Assembly (NCBI GenBank): GCA_014529385.2
Contig: CM043966.1
Location: 142,708,211-142,772,210, forward strand
Origin: Adiantum capillus-veneris
Lineage: Eukaryota > Streptophyta > Polypodiopsida > Polypodiales > Pteridaceae
DNA: 64,000 bases
Direction: 5' to 3'
Part shown: positions 44,115 to 55,888 of the stretch, in pieces
How positions within the stretch are numbered: the stretch's first letter is position 1
Layout: each line of letters starts with the position of its first letter
Program-made: the position numbers and the translations under genes
Notes under the pieces: model-generated
What the model saw: only the letters and a program-made list of their open reading frames with translations
What the model was told of the DNA's origin: nothing
The model's database searches: none

Positions 44115-45437
44115 TGCAAAACATGATTTTCAAATTTTTTTTTTTTGTTTAAAACACAAGTAGCTTAGCGGCTTATAGAGGCTTCTTACAAGGTTGGGTG
44201 GATAGATCAAAACAAGATGAAAATTGAAACATTAAAGGAGTGATGGTAATCCAGCACGAGTAGGATAATGGGATTTGGGAAGCTAAGGATCTCTCCTAGG
44301 GACCGCAGCACCAAACAAAAACACAATCTTCTGCTTATAGAAGATCTTCCTATCTACATATATATGTATGTGCATGTGTTGCAAAAATCTAAACGGAAAA
44401 GTGGTTGGTCAGTTATCCATGATGCCCAGAGTATAAAGTACTCACTTATACCCTTACAATGTCGGTGGCACATCCAAAGGAGGTCATCGCCCTTCATAGG
44501 CTCCACCTTCCCTTTCTTGCTCAGCACGTATGGAGTGATGGCAACGTGTTTGACCAGTCCTAGCCTTTTAGCTAGCAACAACTACAAGTAGTTATCATAA
44601 TCGGCTCATTGCATGAATTCCACACCATTTAGTTGTAGCTCATCTCTGGCCCACTGGGTTTCACTCGTGGTAGATAGTTTCTTCAGGAGGATGAGTTGTA
44701 CGGGGAGAGGAGGAAGGCCCTCTATCGGCCTTCCAAAATAGCAAGGACATTAGCCAAACAACTCCTCTCTAGGGCATGGGAACCTCCTTATCACCTCCGC
44801 TTCGAGGTTGTCTAAGTGAACCGGTAGCACTCGCATGCGCGCCACAAACCGATAGGCGATCTTCCGCCCATTTGCCTTGGATGACTTTCTTTCTGGCAGC
44901 ATAGGCACGCTTCTACTTTTTGAACTTGAAGCACTCATGTGGCCAGGTATTCTCCTTCCTTGGGGGTCATGTGATTTAGAATTGGTCTAGCCCTCCTTTT
45001 CCCTTGGCACGAGTAGCCCCTTTAGGCCACTTAGGAGCAGAGGCTACACTTATATTTTTAGATTCCTTGGGGAAGAGAGGCTTTACTAACCTCTTTTCTT
45101 TCTTAAAATAAATGATTTCTTCACGGATGGTGGACGTTGATGTAGAGGATTTTTGCTTCTTCTTTACTTCCGTTGATGGCACTCATTGATAGAGTACGGT
45201 GGGTGACGGCAACGAGAGCAGCCTACTGCCCTCCCTCAGGTGGCTCTTGATTCACGATTACTTCTTGGATGTTGGCAGCAGTGTATTCCGGCAGCAACAC
45301 TTTGATGAAGGCTCTTAGTGCTTTTTCAATTTCTTCCTCCTCCGTTATCCAAGTGGAGAATTCCCACAACCACTCATCCATGGTCGACAACGTGCATCAT
45401 TTTTAGGGTTTTTAATTGAAGGATTTTGAGAAGCCCT
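44115..45437 (-). other. Leader of element Y with decayed ORFs
   Basis: About 1.3 kb between the primer-binding site and gag, similar in length to the 1.05-kb W leader. Minus-strand pieces read like protein (WITEEEEIEKALRAFIKVLL near 45350; KRLGLVKHVAITPYVLSKKG near 44560; IAYRFVARMRVLPVHL near 44850) but are broken and not recognised. Confidence 0.45.
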
Positions 45438-45454
45438 CCTTAGTGGGGGCACCA
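45438..45454 (-). promoter_or_regulatory. Primer-binding site of element Y
   Basis: Minus strand TGGTGCCCCCACTAAGG, nearly the same as the W2 site (TGGTGCCCCCACTGAGG). Confidence 0.65.
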
Positions 45455-45461
45455 AATGACA

Positions 45462-45609
45462 TGCAAGCGCAAAACAGACCTCAATAGACTCTACGCCAAG
45501 CCCTTGCACATAGAACTCGTCACGGGAAGTGAACAGGGGGGACCACCTAGCTTCAAGCGGATAGGTTATGGGAAGCAGTTGTGCGAATGACAACACAGCG
45601 CATGACGCA

Positions 45610-45667
<58 letters not shown>

Positions 45668-45766
45668 TGGATACATGTGTAGTGGAGATGAAGACCCTTG
45701 GAATGTGCGGTCAAACTTGTTCAAGATGGTATTTACAAAGCCCCTCGTCTCGATGAGATGGAGACC

Positions 45767-45855
<89 letters not shown>

Positions 45856-45870
45856 AGTGCATTCTCTAGG
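45462..45870 (-). repeat. 5' LTR of element Y (outer end not defined) with microsatellites
   Basis: Ends CTTGCA on the minus strand before the primer-binding site. Holds (AC)n at 45612-45665 and (AG)n at 45771-45852 on the plus strand. There is no second copy in the window, so the outer boundary is unknown and may be near 46.1 kb. Confidence 0.5.
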
Positions 45871-46399
45871 GAAATCTCATGTGGACGGAGATCCTACTCA
45901 TGTGCATAGTGACCATTCGAGTCAGCGTGTGTGCATGACTTCTCTTTCAAGTGTTGCTCCCCTCGATAGTAACCTCTCATTGCTCTTTTGTAGGTGTAGG
46001 CTGCTTAGTTTAATACAACTAATTAGATTTAGGGCCCTAAGCCGGAGAGACAAAGCAAGCAGGCGGGTCCTGGTGCTTTGTTTTGGAAGAAATAAGAAAA
46101 TGATATTCTCCTAGGTGGGCCTCTGTGACCATCCCCGAGAGAGGTGGAATATACAAATGGTTTTTTACAAAGCTTGGCTTGGAAAACAGAAATGAATTAC
46201 CCTACAGATTTTACTGAGGGAATGTTTCATGGATGAGATGCCGTCAAATTGCAAGCTTTATTGGTGTAGCACGCTCGTTGATTTTGGTGCCGGTTGGGGC
46301 ATGCCTTCGTCGTCTTTCTTTGAATTGTTATCGCCATCGTGTGTTTTTGGTGTTGTTTGTTGATGCGTCGACGTCCATTCCTTTGCTTTTTTTTGCTTC
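45871..46399. other. Non-coding stretch
   Basis: No gene; the ORF over 45698-46114 begins inside the microsatellite. Possibly the outer part of the Y LTR. Confidence 0.4.
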
Positions 46400-46548
46400 C
46401 TATGCATGTTGTGTGTGTGCATTCTTGGTGCATATGTGATTGTGTGTATGTGCTTCTGCGTGTAGTGTATGTATGTGTGTGTACATGTATGTCTTGTGAG
46501 TGTGGGTGTGTCTGTATGGTAAGAGAGAGAGAGAGATTTTATTTTTAC

Positions 46549-46601
<53 letters not shown>

Positions 46602-46611
46602 AGCTCAAGAA

Positions 46612-46642
<31 letters not shown>

Positions 46643-46711
46643 AGGTGAGTGTATGTTCATGTGAGTTTGTGTGTGTGTGTGTGTGTGTGTGTGGAGAGAG
46701 AGAGAGAGAGG
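46400..46711 (+). repeat. Microsatellite cluster (GT)n/(AG)n
   Basis: GT-rich text 46410-46520, (AG)n at 46553-46597, (GT)n at 46612-46640 and 46668-46692, (AG)n 46693-46710, ending next to the truncated X LTR. Dipeptide-repeat ORFs here are artefacts. Confidence 0.9.
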
Positions 46712-46729
46712 TAAGATTGGCTAAGTGTG

Positions 46730-47103
46730 GGTGCCCAAATGTGAACGAGCAAGCCCACATAAAAGTCAATCTAAACCTAAAATACCTCATTCTCTCATTT
46801 GTGCAATGCAAGAAGAGTGCTCTTGCTCCATCTCCTTCTCCGTCTCCTTTGTGTACTAGTGTGTGTGTGATAGAGCATTGCGGCGGAACGATGACGGCGA
46901 GGTGGTTGAGTGTGGCGCAGCAGCGTCTCCCTCTTCTTCACGGCAAGGAATCCTCCACCACAACAAGCATAGAGCGGTGAGTGACACACCATTGTCATCT
47001 TTGAGCTTACTAGTTTAAGCTAGTTGTGTGCTTGGAGCCATCTGTGGCTTGCACACACTGCTAGGCAAGTCCCTTGCTTCAGTACATGCAGCAGGAGACC
47101 ACA
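46730..47103 (+). repeat. Family X LTR, copy 3 (5' end truncated)
   Basis: Starts inside the LTR at GGCTAAGTGTGGGTGCCC and ends GGAGACCACA. The (TG)(AG) tract is reduced to GTGTGTGTGTGATAGAG at about 46860. TATA-like ACATAAAAG at 46756. Confidence 0.75.
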
Positions 47104-47105
47104 AT

Positions 47106-47127
47106 TTTGGCACCACTACTGGGGGAT
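47106..47127 (+). promoter_or_regulatory. Primer-binding site of family X copy 3
   Basis: TTGGCACCACTACTGGGGGA, the position and general form of the X copy 2 site but with several differences. Confidence 0.5.
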
Positions 47128-48845
47128 CTCCCTGCACTAAGCTCAAGAGGCACTCTGTGCTTCTTCTATGAGTGTTTGTTGAGAAGGATTTGTGACCTTT
47201 GTGTTTGCTGCAGTATACTATTTTTGTTAATAAGGTGTTGCAATGTACTATGTTTTTTGTTCATAAGGTGTTAGAATTAAGATAGTACATCTATAATGTT
47301 AGCTCTAAAAGGTACAGTAAGTAGATCTATTAGTTAACTAGTTGTTGTTGTAACATTTAATGGCCTAGTAACTTGTGTGTTGCAGAAAATAGCATGAACA
47401 TAGTGAGCATTTCATTAGAATAGATTCCTAATGAGAATAACAAGAGTGCTTGGGTGGAGAGAGCAACAAAAAGTTTAACACCTAGTAAGATAGCATGAAC
47501 AATACTTCAAAAGAGAAAGAAATTAAGCTATTGACAACAGTTGAGGACCAGATTAACATGGAGTTAGTCCCCCCTCCAAAAGGCTTTGTATTATGGTTTC
47601 TCCCATCAAGAGAAACATTTTACAATACAATTCTTTGTGTTCCTTCAATACTAGCTAGTGTAATGAAGATGGAAACTTCATGCACTAAGCAAAACACTTA
47701 TCAAACACAACATCAATTCCCTCACGGTCTCAGACCCAAGACCTCACACACCTTCGAAGACGGTGAGAGCTAGCGGGGTATGAGAGTAGATTCAGAGGAA
47801 GAAGGAGTATTCTTATGAAACAAATGTATATCTCCTCACATAATCACTCATATTAGCGTAGCTTAGCTTAGTAAATAGCATGGTAGAGGAGATGAGCATG
47901 CATTGAAGCTTAGCTCTTGGTTGGATTTTCATTACAAAGCCAAGAGTTGTTGGTGTAGGCCTCCCTTCTCACAAGCCTGGAGTAGGTGATAAGCTTTCCA
48001 TTAAAGCTTGAGAAGGAGAGAGAGAGTCTTCTTGCTTTACACACGAGTTTGTGTGTGTGTGTGTGTGGATAATGCATTGAGAAAATCAGCCCCCTCCCTC
48101 TCTTGGTCGACCCCTCTTGCTATTTGCTCATGCTGCAAACCTATTGGACCTCCCCAAGCCTAGCCAATGGAATTTCAAGAGCATAAGTAATAGCCTCCTG
48201 ACATGCGTCCCCTTTCCGCATTTGTGAGAGCTTTAGGTAATTAATCGATGCAACTAAACTCTCATTGGATCCCTTTGTCCCCTGGCCAATAGGAATCAGA
48301 CAAGCCATTGGGGTGTCGAATGCTCATTGGACCCCTCGGGAGACTGTCCACAAGTCTTTTAGAGAGCTTAATTCTTATTGGTTCTTTTATTAAGTGTTTT
48401 TAAATTAATTCAACTAGATTTATTCTAGCCTAATTCTCATTGTCCACCTCCAAGACCATCCAATAGGATTTGAGTACACCTTATGGGCATCTAAGCTAGG
48501 GAGTTGACATGTGTCCCTCATTCCCTTTGTGTAAAGGTAGCTTGTGTGTGTGTGTGTGAGAGTATCTCTCTCATCCCCTACTTTTTGGGCTCACCCCCTC
48601 CTATGTAGAACTTGAGAAGACTTTTTGGGACGCACACAAAGCATCCAATTTCCCTAGAGTTTGACCTTTGGACACAACCTTTGAATTTTGGAACCTTAGC
48701 ATTTTAGAAGTCTTAATGGGCTGAACCTTAGGGTCTTTTAAGCCCATTGTTGCACATTGCATTTTTGTAGATGGCCCCCCTTTTGATCCCTACTGTGACC
48801 AGCCTGCTAGCTTAACCAATATTCTAGCTTTTTCTCCCCTGGCAC
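47128..48845 (+). other. X leader remnant and repeat-rich non-coding sequence
   Basis: The first 200 bp match the minus-strand X leader. Beyond it, short (GT)n tracts at 48051-48067 and 48544-48559 and several degenerate copies of ATTGGACC-type text around 48130-48480. No gene recognised. Confidence 0.5.
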
Positions 48846-49785
48846 TGTTGAGCCAGCAGAGGATCACACCCACATTTTTGCTCACACCCATCATTTTGTA
48901 ACCATTGATTGTAATAAATGTCTTTCCGACATAATTTTGATTTGAGCCATTCATTAAGTAACGGGACTCAATTGAGTTTCCAGCTTGTAATTCCGACGTA
49001 ATTTCACCTGCTGATGTAAATAATTAGAGATGTTTTCACCTCCAAGGCTGAGGTATATAAGCCAAAGTTTTGTAACCTAAGAAAAGATTCAATTATTAAT
49101 CAAAGTGAGTTTTTTGAGCGCCGTGACTGTGTCAGAGAGAGAGAGAGAGAGAGAGAGAGTCTTATCTCCTTGCTACGCGAGCTACGGGGCTGCCATTGGA
49201 GAAGCGACACCGCCATTGTGTTAGCAACGGTGAGAGCTACGCACAGATACCAAGAGTGCGCGCTATCGGCTTCTACGTGTGGTAAGTTCCTACGAGCTTC
49301 GGTGTGAGTTTTCTTCCAACTCGTGTGTCGGAATAGAGTGTGCAGCATATCTATAGAACCACAACGAGTAGAGCTACACATTAGTACCATCGGGGTCAAG
49401 TTTCGGTCACCTGTATTTTTCGGCCTGTCTTCATACGCGTTTACCGCACGGAGTGGTTATAGGTTGATTTTGCAGTTCAAGTCTTTAGGGTGTTGTTCTT
49501 ACCTAGTGCATAGACTTCCCCTTGAGTTTGAGATCGATTCGATGATTCTAGATCCTGTTTCGTATAGCATTCGTTCGTAGTACGGATTTCAGTCACTTGC
49601 ATATTTTAGAACTTAGATTTGATTTCCTTAGTAGTGATTGTCATTAGAAGGTCGAGTAGGTGATTTGACACCCACCTAGTTGTTTCCATGCGCCTGCGGG
49701 TCAAGCTCCGTCCTCGTCTGACAAATTCTGTTGTTGGTTGAGTTCTCGCTATTTAGCTTCCGCTAGCGGCGTAACCGCCTTAACA
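48846..49785 (+). repeat. 5' LTR of element Z
   Basis: Candidate start TGTTGAGCCAGCAG; the end CCGCCTTAACA is fixed by the primer-binding site. TATA box TATATAA at 49054. (AG)n at 49136-49160 follows it. TCATACGCGT, half of the leader palindrome, lies at 49431-49440, about 348 bp from the LTR end. The last 150 bp resemble the B LTR (GACACCCACCTAGTTGTTTCC versus GACACCCTAGTGAGTTTCC). The left boundary is approximate. Confidence 0.65.
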
Positions 49786-49787
49786 TT

Positions 49788-49805
49788 TGGCGCCGCTGCC
49801 GGGGA
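49788..49805 (+). promoter_or_regulatory. Primer-binding site of element Z
   Basis: TGGCGCCGCTGCCGGGGA, two bases after the LTR. Matches the complement of plant tRNA-Asp with about one mismatch. Confidence 0.85.
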
Positions 49806-50328
49806 CGAGAGCCCTAAGTAGGTGACCTTAGACTAATCCTACGAGGTGAGTCGTATAAACTACTTTGTATACTTTAGTTAGAAAAGATCTAGGAGTGGTG
49901 GACTCCGAAGGTCTCGAGAGATACTAGGAAGTGGGGTATTCCTGGGTCTTCCGTGTTGACAGTATTTTTAGTTTAGCTTAGACTAGATTGTTTTTGATGG
50001 TGTTTAAGTGGTTGTTGACATAAAAAGCATTTGCTACTCCTTGTGTGGTAGTAAATCTCTTTATATTTTCAATTGCAAAAAAATCCATTTTATGATTAGA
50101 AGTAGCTTAGGTAGGGCCTGATTTGATCCTGATCTAGAGCTATCAATTGGTGTTCTATTTGCTTGATGTGTTTGATTGCATGTTAGATCACTGAAAAAAG
50201 TCGCTTTGGTAGTGAAATATGCAATACACAAAGTTCAGAAAAATTTTCTGTGTAACTGATTGTTGCTGAGCACTTAAAAGAGCTATTGGAAGAGTTTTGT
50301 ACTGGAAAACTGGAAATCTGCAACTTTA

Positions 50329-51049
50329 GACATCATACGCGTATGATGTCTTAGGACCTAAACAGAGACTAAAATTGAAAATTTGACATTGCCAGAGTGT
50401 TTAGAAGGGGGGTTTTACCCTAAGATCAACTTAAAACAAGAGCATTAACACTCAAAGAAACCCAAAAAAGACAAGTCGGAGTCCAAGAAACGCAAAGAAT
50501 AGGAAATTTTGGATTCAAATCTTGTTTTTACATTCAAACCTGACAAAAACACTTGAAACTCAATTATAAACATTGGAGAAGGCTTAAAACCAAAAAATAG
50601 TCAAAATCTGAGACAAAAGACATCATACGCGTATAATGTCTTTTGGCACTTCCACTGCTTATTTTTGAAATCTGACCTGACAAGATTGTTACAATCACTG
50701 TTGAAAGCATAAATATCAAGTTTGGACCCAAATTGATGAAAAAGACATCATACGCGTATGATGTCTTTGACCTAATTTTGGACATATTTTGATACTTTGC
50801 TAACACAGATCCATTGTAATAGCTGTCTAGAGGTTATATTTCAAGTTTCATCCCATTTGGATCACAATTGACCCAAAAACCAAGTCAAAAGCAGAAAATT
50901 GCCAAGAAAAGCCTGAACTAGCCATAACTTGCTCAAACAGAGTTCAAACTGAATTTTGTGAGTGAACAGAGCATAAAGAGGCCACTGAGAGTGAGCATAA
51001 CCAAAATAGTCAAAATCTGTGAAAAAAGACATCATACGCGTATAATGTC
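50329..51049 (+). repeat. Four CGCG-centred palindromes in the Z leader
   Basis: Cores of 22 bp with centre CATACGCGTATG at 50329-50350, 50619-50640, 50744-50765 and 51028-51049. Copies 1 and 3 are perfect palindromes (copy 3 extends to 28 bp, 50741-50768). Copies 2 and 4 share one change (GTATAATG for GTATGATG). Spacing 290, 125 and 284 bp. The flank TCAAAATCTG[AT]GA before copies 2 and 4 also occurs before the sixth B palindrome (20685). Confidence 0.92.
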
Positions 51050-51218
51050 TTTTTCAGCATAACAGTAACAAAATTCTCACTTGATGAAACAGAAGTTGTC
51101 CAACTGACAAGATTAAACAATTGACCAATTATCAGTCAGTTTGGATCAATTCTGACCACAAAAACTTGGGGAAAACAAATTGCCGAGACGGAAAAGTTAC
51201 AGTCCTTTAGGGGAATTG

Positions 51219-52850
51219 ATGAATTTGAGATCGGGCAGGAATCTCCGGAATAATCAACCAAAACAAGGGGAACCAGCAAGTGTCATATCAACCGAGGGAA
51301 GTGTAAACCAAAGTTGGGTGCAACCATTAGAGCCGATCCTTGAAGGAAGTGTCTCTGATACTTCTTTGGAGAGATCTTACGAGATTTTCACCGAAAACTT
51401 GGAACACTTGAACCTGAACAACAGAGAAAATATGGCAGCAGGATCATCAAACCCTTCCGCCACCATGAAGCTATTGTTCATAAAATACCAGTACGACAAT
51501 GAGCAAGGTGCCAAGATCTACAAAGATGGAATGGAACGCTATTGTGTAAAGATAGAAGATAGACCTAGTGAGTTCAAGGACTTAGTGCCTGTGAGCTATA
51601 GCGGAGATAGATATCTAGATGACGAGGGTACCATGTACTTGGTAGTCCTAAACCCTAACATTGTGGACAAGTGGGGATTGATGGGCACCAAAGCCAAATT
51701 AGATGAAGAACTCGAGGAGAAAGCACCAATAATGAACTTCCCTAATGCGAGGTTAAGAAGAGAGAATGAAACTACAAGGATCAACACTGATAACATCTAT
51801 GTGGGGCTATACAAATATAATAATGGGGAGCAAGATCTCTATTATAGATGTGAAGAACCCTACACCGGAGAGTTGACAGACAAAAAAAGACTTTATGTCT
51901 TTACCTACACAGAGGGATCGGAAGTGAAAATTGCCGCTTACGATAAGTATGGCAGGCAATACTCAACAATGGGCAAGAAAGAATTAGAAGGATATACATA
52001 CTTTGGGGGACCACTACATCAGTATTATGTTACTTCTAGCTCACATAGACCAGCACCAACAAATGGAGTGCAAAACTCAATGACAACAGGAGGACAAAGA
52101 ACTCAGGTTGCTGACTCTTTCAGTCAACCTTGGGACTCGAAGCTCGGACCAATGGGATCATTACATTCCAGAGAGTCAATGGAGACGAATCGAGGTAGTG
52201 CAGTTCCAATCCCCACCTATACCACTCCAGGTCCAAGGTTTGAAGCGGAACCATCACATTTACCTCCCAGTAGTAGATTCAGGGCAGAGGAACCGACAAG
52301 GGTAACCCATGAAGTCCATGGTGCTAGAGAAAGCTTTAGCCGAGACACAGGAGCAATGAGATTGGTAGCAGATCATAGACGTATGAGACCATCTCAAGTA
52401 GCCAAGTGTATGCCCAAGAAGTATGGTGGTTCAGGAGATCCGTATGCACATGTGTCACTCTTTAAGCAAGTCTTAAGAGCTGAGCAGATAACAGATTTCC
52501 ATACACAATACGAGGGATTTGGTCTTACTCTAGAAGGTACTGCATTGACATGGTTTCAACCAATGAACATTGGGGGATTCCATGACATTGACCATTTGCT
52601 AAGAGAGTTTGCTGAGGAATTCTCAAAACGAGGGATTAAGCACAATACGGTCTCACAAATATATGCTTTTAAACAGAGAGAACACGAAAAAGTGAAGGAA
52701 GCGTCACTTCGCTTCAAACAATACATTGAGAGATGTCCAGTACGTGAACGACCACAAGATGACAGACTATCTGTTCTCTTTATTGAGGGACTGAGGAACG
52801 ACACTCTCAAGAAGGACTTGCACTTGAAAGCTTGTACGTTTCGAGCAAGT
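51219..52850 (+). pseudogene. gag: Gag of element Z, N-terminal domain and capsid
   Basis: The best start is ATG 51219 (MNLRSGRNL); the frame is open a little further upstream without ATG. Residues about 85-275 form a domain shared with B: YRCEEPYTGELTDKKRLYVF, AAYDKYGRQY and LEGYTYFGGPLHQYYV. Residues about 385-540 are Retrotrans_gag: KKYGGSGDPYAHVSLFKQVL, YEGFGLTLEGTALTWFQPM, FSKRGIKHNTVSQIYAFKQ, LFIEGLRNDTLKKDLHL. A one-base loss at about 52840, relative to B, moves the frame to the next segment (ALYLVDNCTVYG). Structural protein of the particle. Confidence 0.87.
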
Positions 52851-54029
52851 AACGAGAGAGGCATTGTACTTAGTGGATAACTGTACGGTTTATGGAGAGG
52901 TGTCAGCGGATACAGATTTTGCATCCAGTAGCTCCTCCTCCATAGCAAGCGAGACTACCACTAAAAAGAATGTTCAAACAACAACCATGCCAAATGTAGA
53001 GCAAATGATAGAAGATGCTCTAAAAAGGATGGCACCATACCAAAAACCATTGCCAAAACCCCTGAAATGGTGTGCGATTGAGCAAAAATGGACAAATCAT
53101 CCAACAGAGGAGTGTTATTACAACAAAGGGTATGTAAGGGAGCGCCAGTATGCACCTCCATCTCAATTAGCACCACCGCAGATACATCCAGTACCTCGAT
53201 ACCCAACGGGAAATGTACCTGGACCTATGGGGATAGAAAGACCGCAACCGGTATTGGGACAACAACCACCTTTACCAGGAGCAAGACCAGTGGGCATTAG
53301 ATATGCACCAACCTTAGAGAATCAGGAAGAACAAGCCTTAGTGCCTGTTCAAACCTATTATGAAGAATCGGGTGCACACATGTCTCCAACAGTGTATTAC
53401 CCACCAGAAGAACCAAAATAACCAGAACCATGGGGCATGATGGGGAATGTTGGAACACCAACAGTTACAAGTGCTTCTGATGAAGAGAGATACAATATGG
53501 ATGCAAGAACCTTAATGTTCATAGCTCATGGAGGGTTAACAGGACAAAGACCATCATATCCACAAAGGACGAATCAAATGGGACCAAGACCAACACTAGG
53601 ACCCTGTTACAAGTGTGGAGGTGACCATCTGATGAATGTTTGCCCACATACGGAAATCATTAGAATTAACGCTTATTGCACTGAGTGTGGGGTTACTCAC
53701 TTCATTGAGGATTGTTCAAAGAATCCAAACAAAGTGCAAAAGACGACATTGAATATGCTAGAAACTATTCCTACCAGCAGTGGGTCTGAAAATGAAACTC
53801 TGATACCAACGCAAGTTGTTACTAGAGCTCAAGCTAAGAAAACCACTAGAGAACCTGAGAATGGAAAGTTAGCGACTGACGTAGTTATTCAAGGACCGCG
53901 GAGTCAGAAAAACACATGGAAAGCTAGAAAAGCACGCATGAAGTTGAGAAAAGAACGTGAAGACGCTATTCTAGCTGAGGAACTTAAGCAAACTAAAGCT
54001 AGATTAGAAAAACTTGAGAGTCAAAACGG
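52851..54029 (+). pseudogene. gag: Gag C-terminus of Z with two CX2CX3HX4C knuckles
   Basis: Continues from gag after the frameshift; a TAA at 53419-53421 interrupts the frame. Contains KWCAIEQKWTNHPTEECYYN (shared with B), a Pro/Gln-rich stretch, DARTLMFIAHGG, and two knuckles CYKCGGDHLMNVC and CTECGVTHFIEDC. Both have three residues, not the usual four, between the second Cys and His. A Lys/Glu-rich helix (KLRKEREDAILAEELKQTKA) follows. The frame is cut by W1 at 54030 and resumes in phase at 59738. Confidence 0.8.
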
Positions 54030-55174
54030 TGTTAGGAGTTTTTTGGAGCAAGGGATTGCGCATATGTACATACCCATGCATGGTGCATCAAATAAAGTAT
54101 TGCCCATTTTCCAGAGCCAGGTGGTTACGTGGGGCCCACATGTGTACAGGTAGGACACCATGTACATAGTGCATCGATTTTCATCGTTACTAGTACCATT
54201 GTGTTTTTCTACAATAAGGAGGAGTTGGTAGCACGTAAAACTTCTCGAGGAAGCTATCCGCGGGCCGACGACGTGAGGTCAGCAGGTGCGTCAGATGGCA
54301 TCTAGTGGCGTCAGGAGGGCGAACGAGGTCAATATTTGCATGCAGATGAGGACGGACACAACGTGGGTGTTTGCTTGTGAGAATTATGCAGAAAGGTCAT
54401 CATGAGGACCTTTTTTTGGGGCCACTTCACGTGGTGGCGAGATGCATTATTGGAAAAAAGCTGAGTGCCAGGTGTGCGAATGATGCAAAAAGGTGACAAC
54501 TATGCACTGCGAGGTCAGTTTTTGGCCTGTTCGGGGTCCGTTTGAGGTCATCTAAAAGGCCAAGGGTGCCCAAGTAATAAAGCTAAGTGTGGGAACTGAA
54601 AAAACAGAGAGAAGACCAGAAAAAAACGTGGAGAAGAGAGGAGGAACAGTCGCAGGTGTGTTTTTGCCCATTTTGGAGCCTGTTTTGGCCGTAAACTGCT
54701 CATCCGAGGTCGGATTTGAGCACTTTGACATTGTAGACTGGGGTTTTGGGCCGTTCCGGACGCGATGGCGCTGTCCATTTTGCCAAATTCCTCACTCTTT
54801 TCCTGCTGTTTTTCTGTGTAAGTTCCTCCTATGAGCGAAGTTTCTGCTCCAGTTTGTGATTGTATCTGGCTTCTTTCACCCATAGTGTGTGAGCTATTTG
54901 CCCCATTGGTGTTGGCCCAAGCTCAATTGTATCTAAACATCAGAAATTCTCCTCTTTTGAGCTGAGTTTTTTGGGTGTGTGTGTGTGTGTGTGTGTGTCT
55001 GTGTGGAGTGGGCAAGTGGATAGTCTCTCTCCTCTCACTCCAGAGGTGTGTTCCCTGTCTCGGCCAGGTGTGTTGTCTAAGCCGAGTGGTGCCCCATAGT
55101 GTGTGTGTGTATCTTCCCAAGAGTGTGTGACGGGTCGTTATAGAGGCGCTGTGTGTGTTTTCATCCCGCTCACA
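54030..55174 (+). repeat. 5' LTR of W1
   Basis: TGTTAGGAG ... CGCTCACA, 1,145 bp. (GT)n at about 54975-54998. Three near-identical copies of this LTR exist in the window (also 58587 and 61086). Confidence 0.95.
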
Positions 55175-55180
55175 TTCTTT

Positions 55181-55197
55181 TGGCGCCCCCACGGAGG
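55181..55197 (+). promoter_or_regulatory. Primer-binding site of W1
   Basis: TGGCGCCCCCACGGAGG, six bases after the LTR. W2 has TGGTGCCCCCACTGAGG at the same place. I cannot assign the tRNA. Confidence 0.7.
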
Positions 55198-55239
55198 ATC
55201 TTCTTCGAGTACCTTCTGCTTCGAGCTTCGAGCTTCGGG

Positions 55240-55333
55240 ATTACAGATTACAGGTTGCAAATTACAGGTTACAGGTTACAGGTTACAGGAACAGGGACAG
55301 GGACAGGTACAGGTGATTCACACAGGTACAGGT
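55240..55333 (+). repeat. (TTACAGG)/(TACAGG)n minisatellite in the W1 leader
   Basis: About ten units of GGTTACA or GGTACA/GGGACA immediately after the primer-binding site. The W2 counterpart (62291-62398) has a different number and order of units. Confidence 0.85.
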
Positions 55334-55888
55334 AGCTGGAGTACAGTGATGTCACTTGCAGTTGTTGTGGGAATGCATCACTTGGCGCCTATTTGAGCGC
55401 ATTGTCTGTTGGATTGTACGTTACTTGTGGAAACTGCCATTGTACGCCTTTGTGGAGCCATATATGGTTTTATTTGGCAGTCCCAGCCATTTCTGAGACT
55501 TGGTCTGGAAGATAGTCATTTCTGAGACTTGACTATACGCGATTTGCATTAGCTTTCGTGTGAGGGTCGATAGCGTGAGGTTTTTATTGAGCTGGGGGAT
55601 TCTCAAATGTGGAGATCCTTTCGGTGATACAGGTAGCTGGAGCACCCTTTTCGTGACCTCGCCATAGGCTATGTACTAGTGAGTCCTACTTGATGCTCGG
55701 GTTCTATTGTTGACAGTTTATGCATACATAGACAGTCTATATTTTGGGTTCCTACTGCTCTACTTCTGGGGAAACTCTGTCGAAATTTTCCCAAGTTATG
55801 ATGGCTGGTTTTTTGGTATTTTGAGCCATTTATGCTGTTATGCTGCTGAAATTTTGGCAAAATCAGAGGTTGAGTCAGGTGTGCCTTC

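Noticed and set aside
54548-54883. 111-residue antisense ORF present in both W1 LTRs
   Set aside because: Its conservation only reflects the near identity of the two LTRs; the W2 LTR copy is broken, and it matches no domain.
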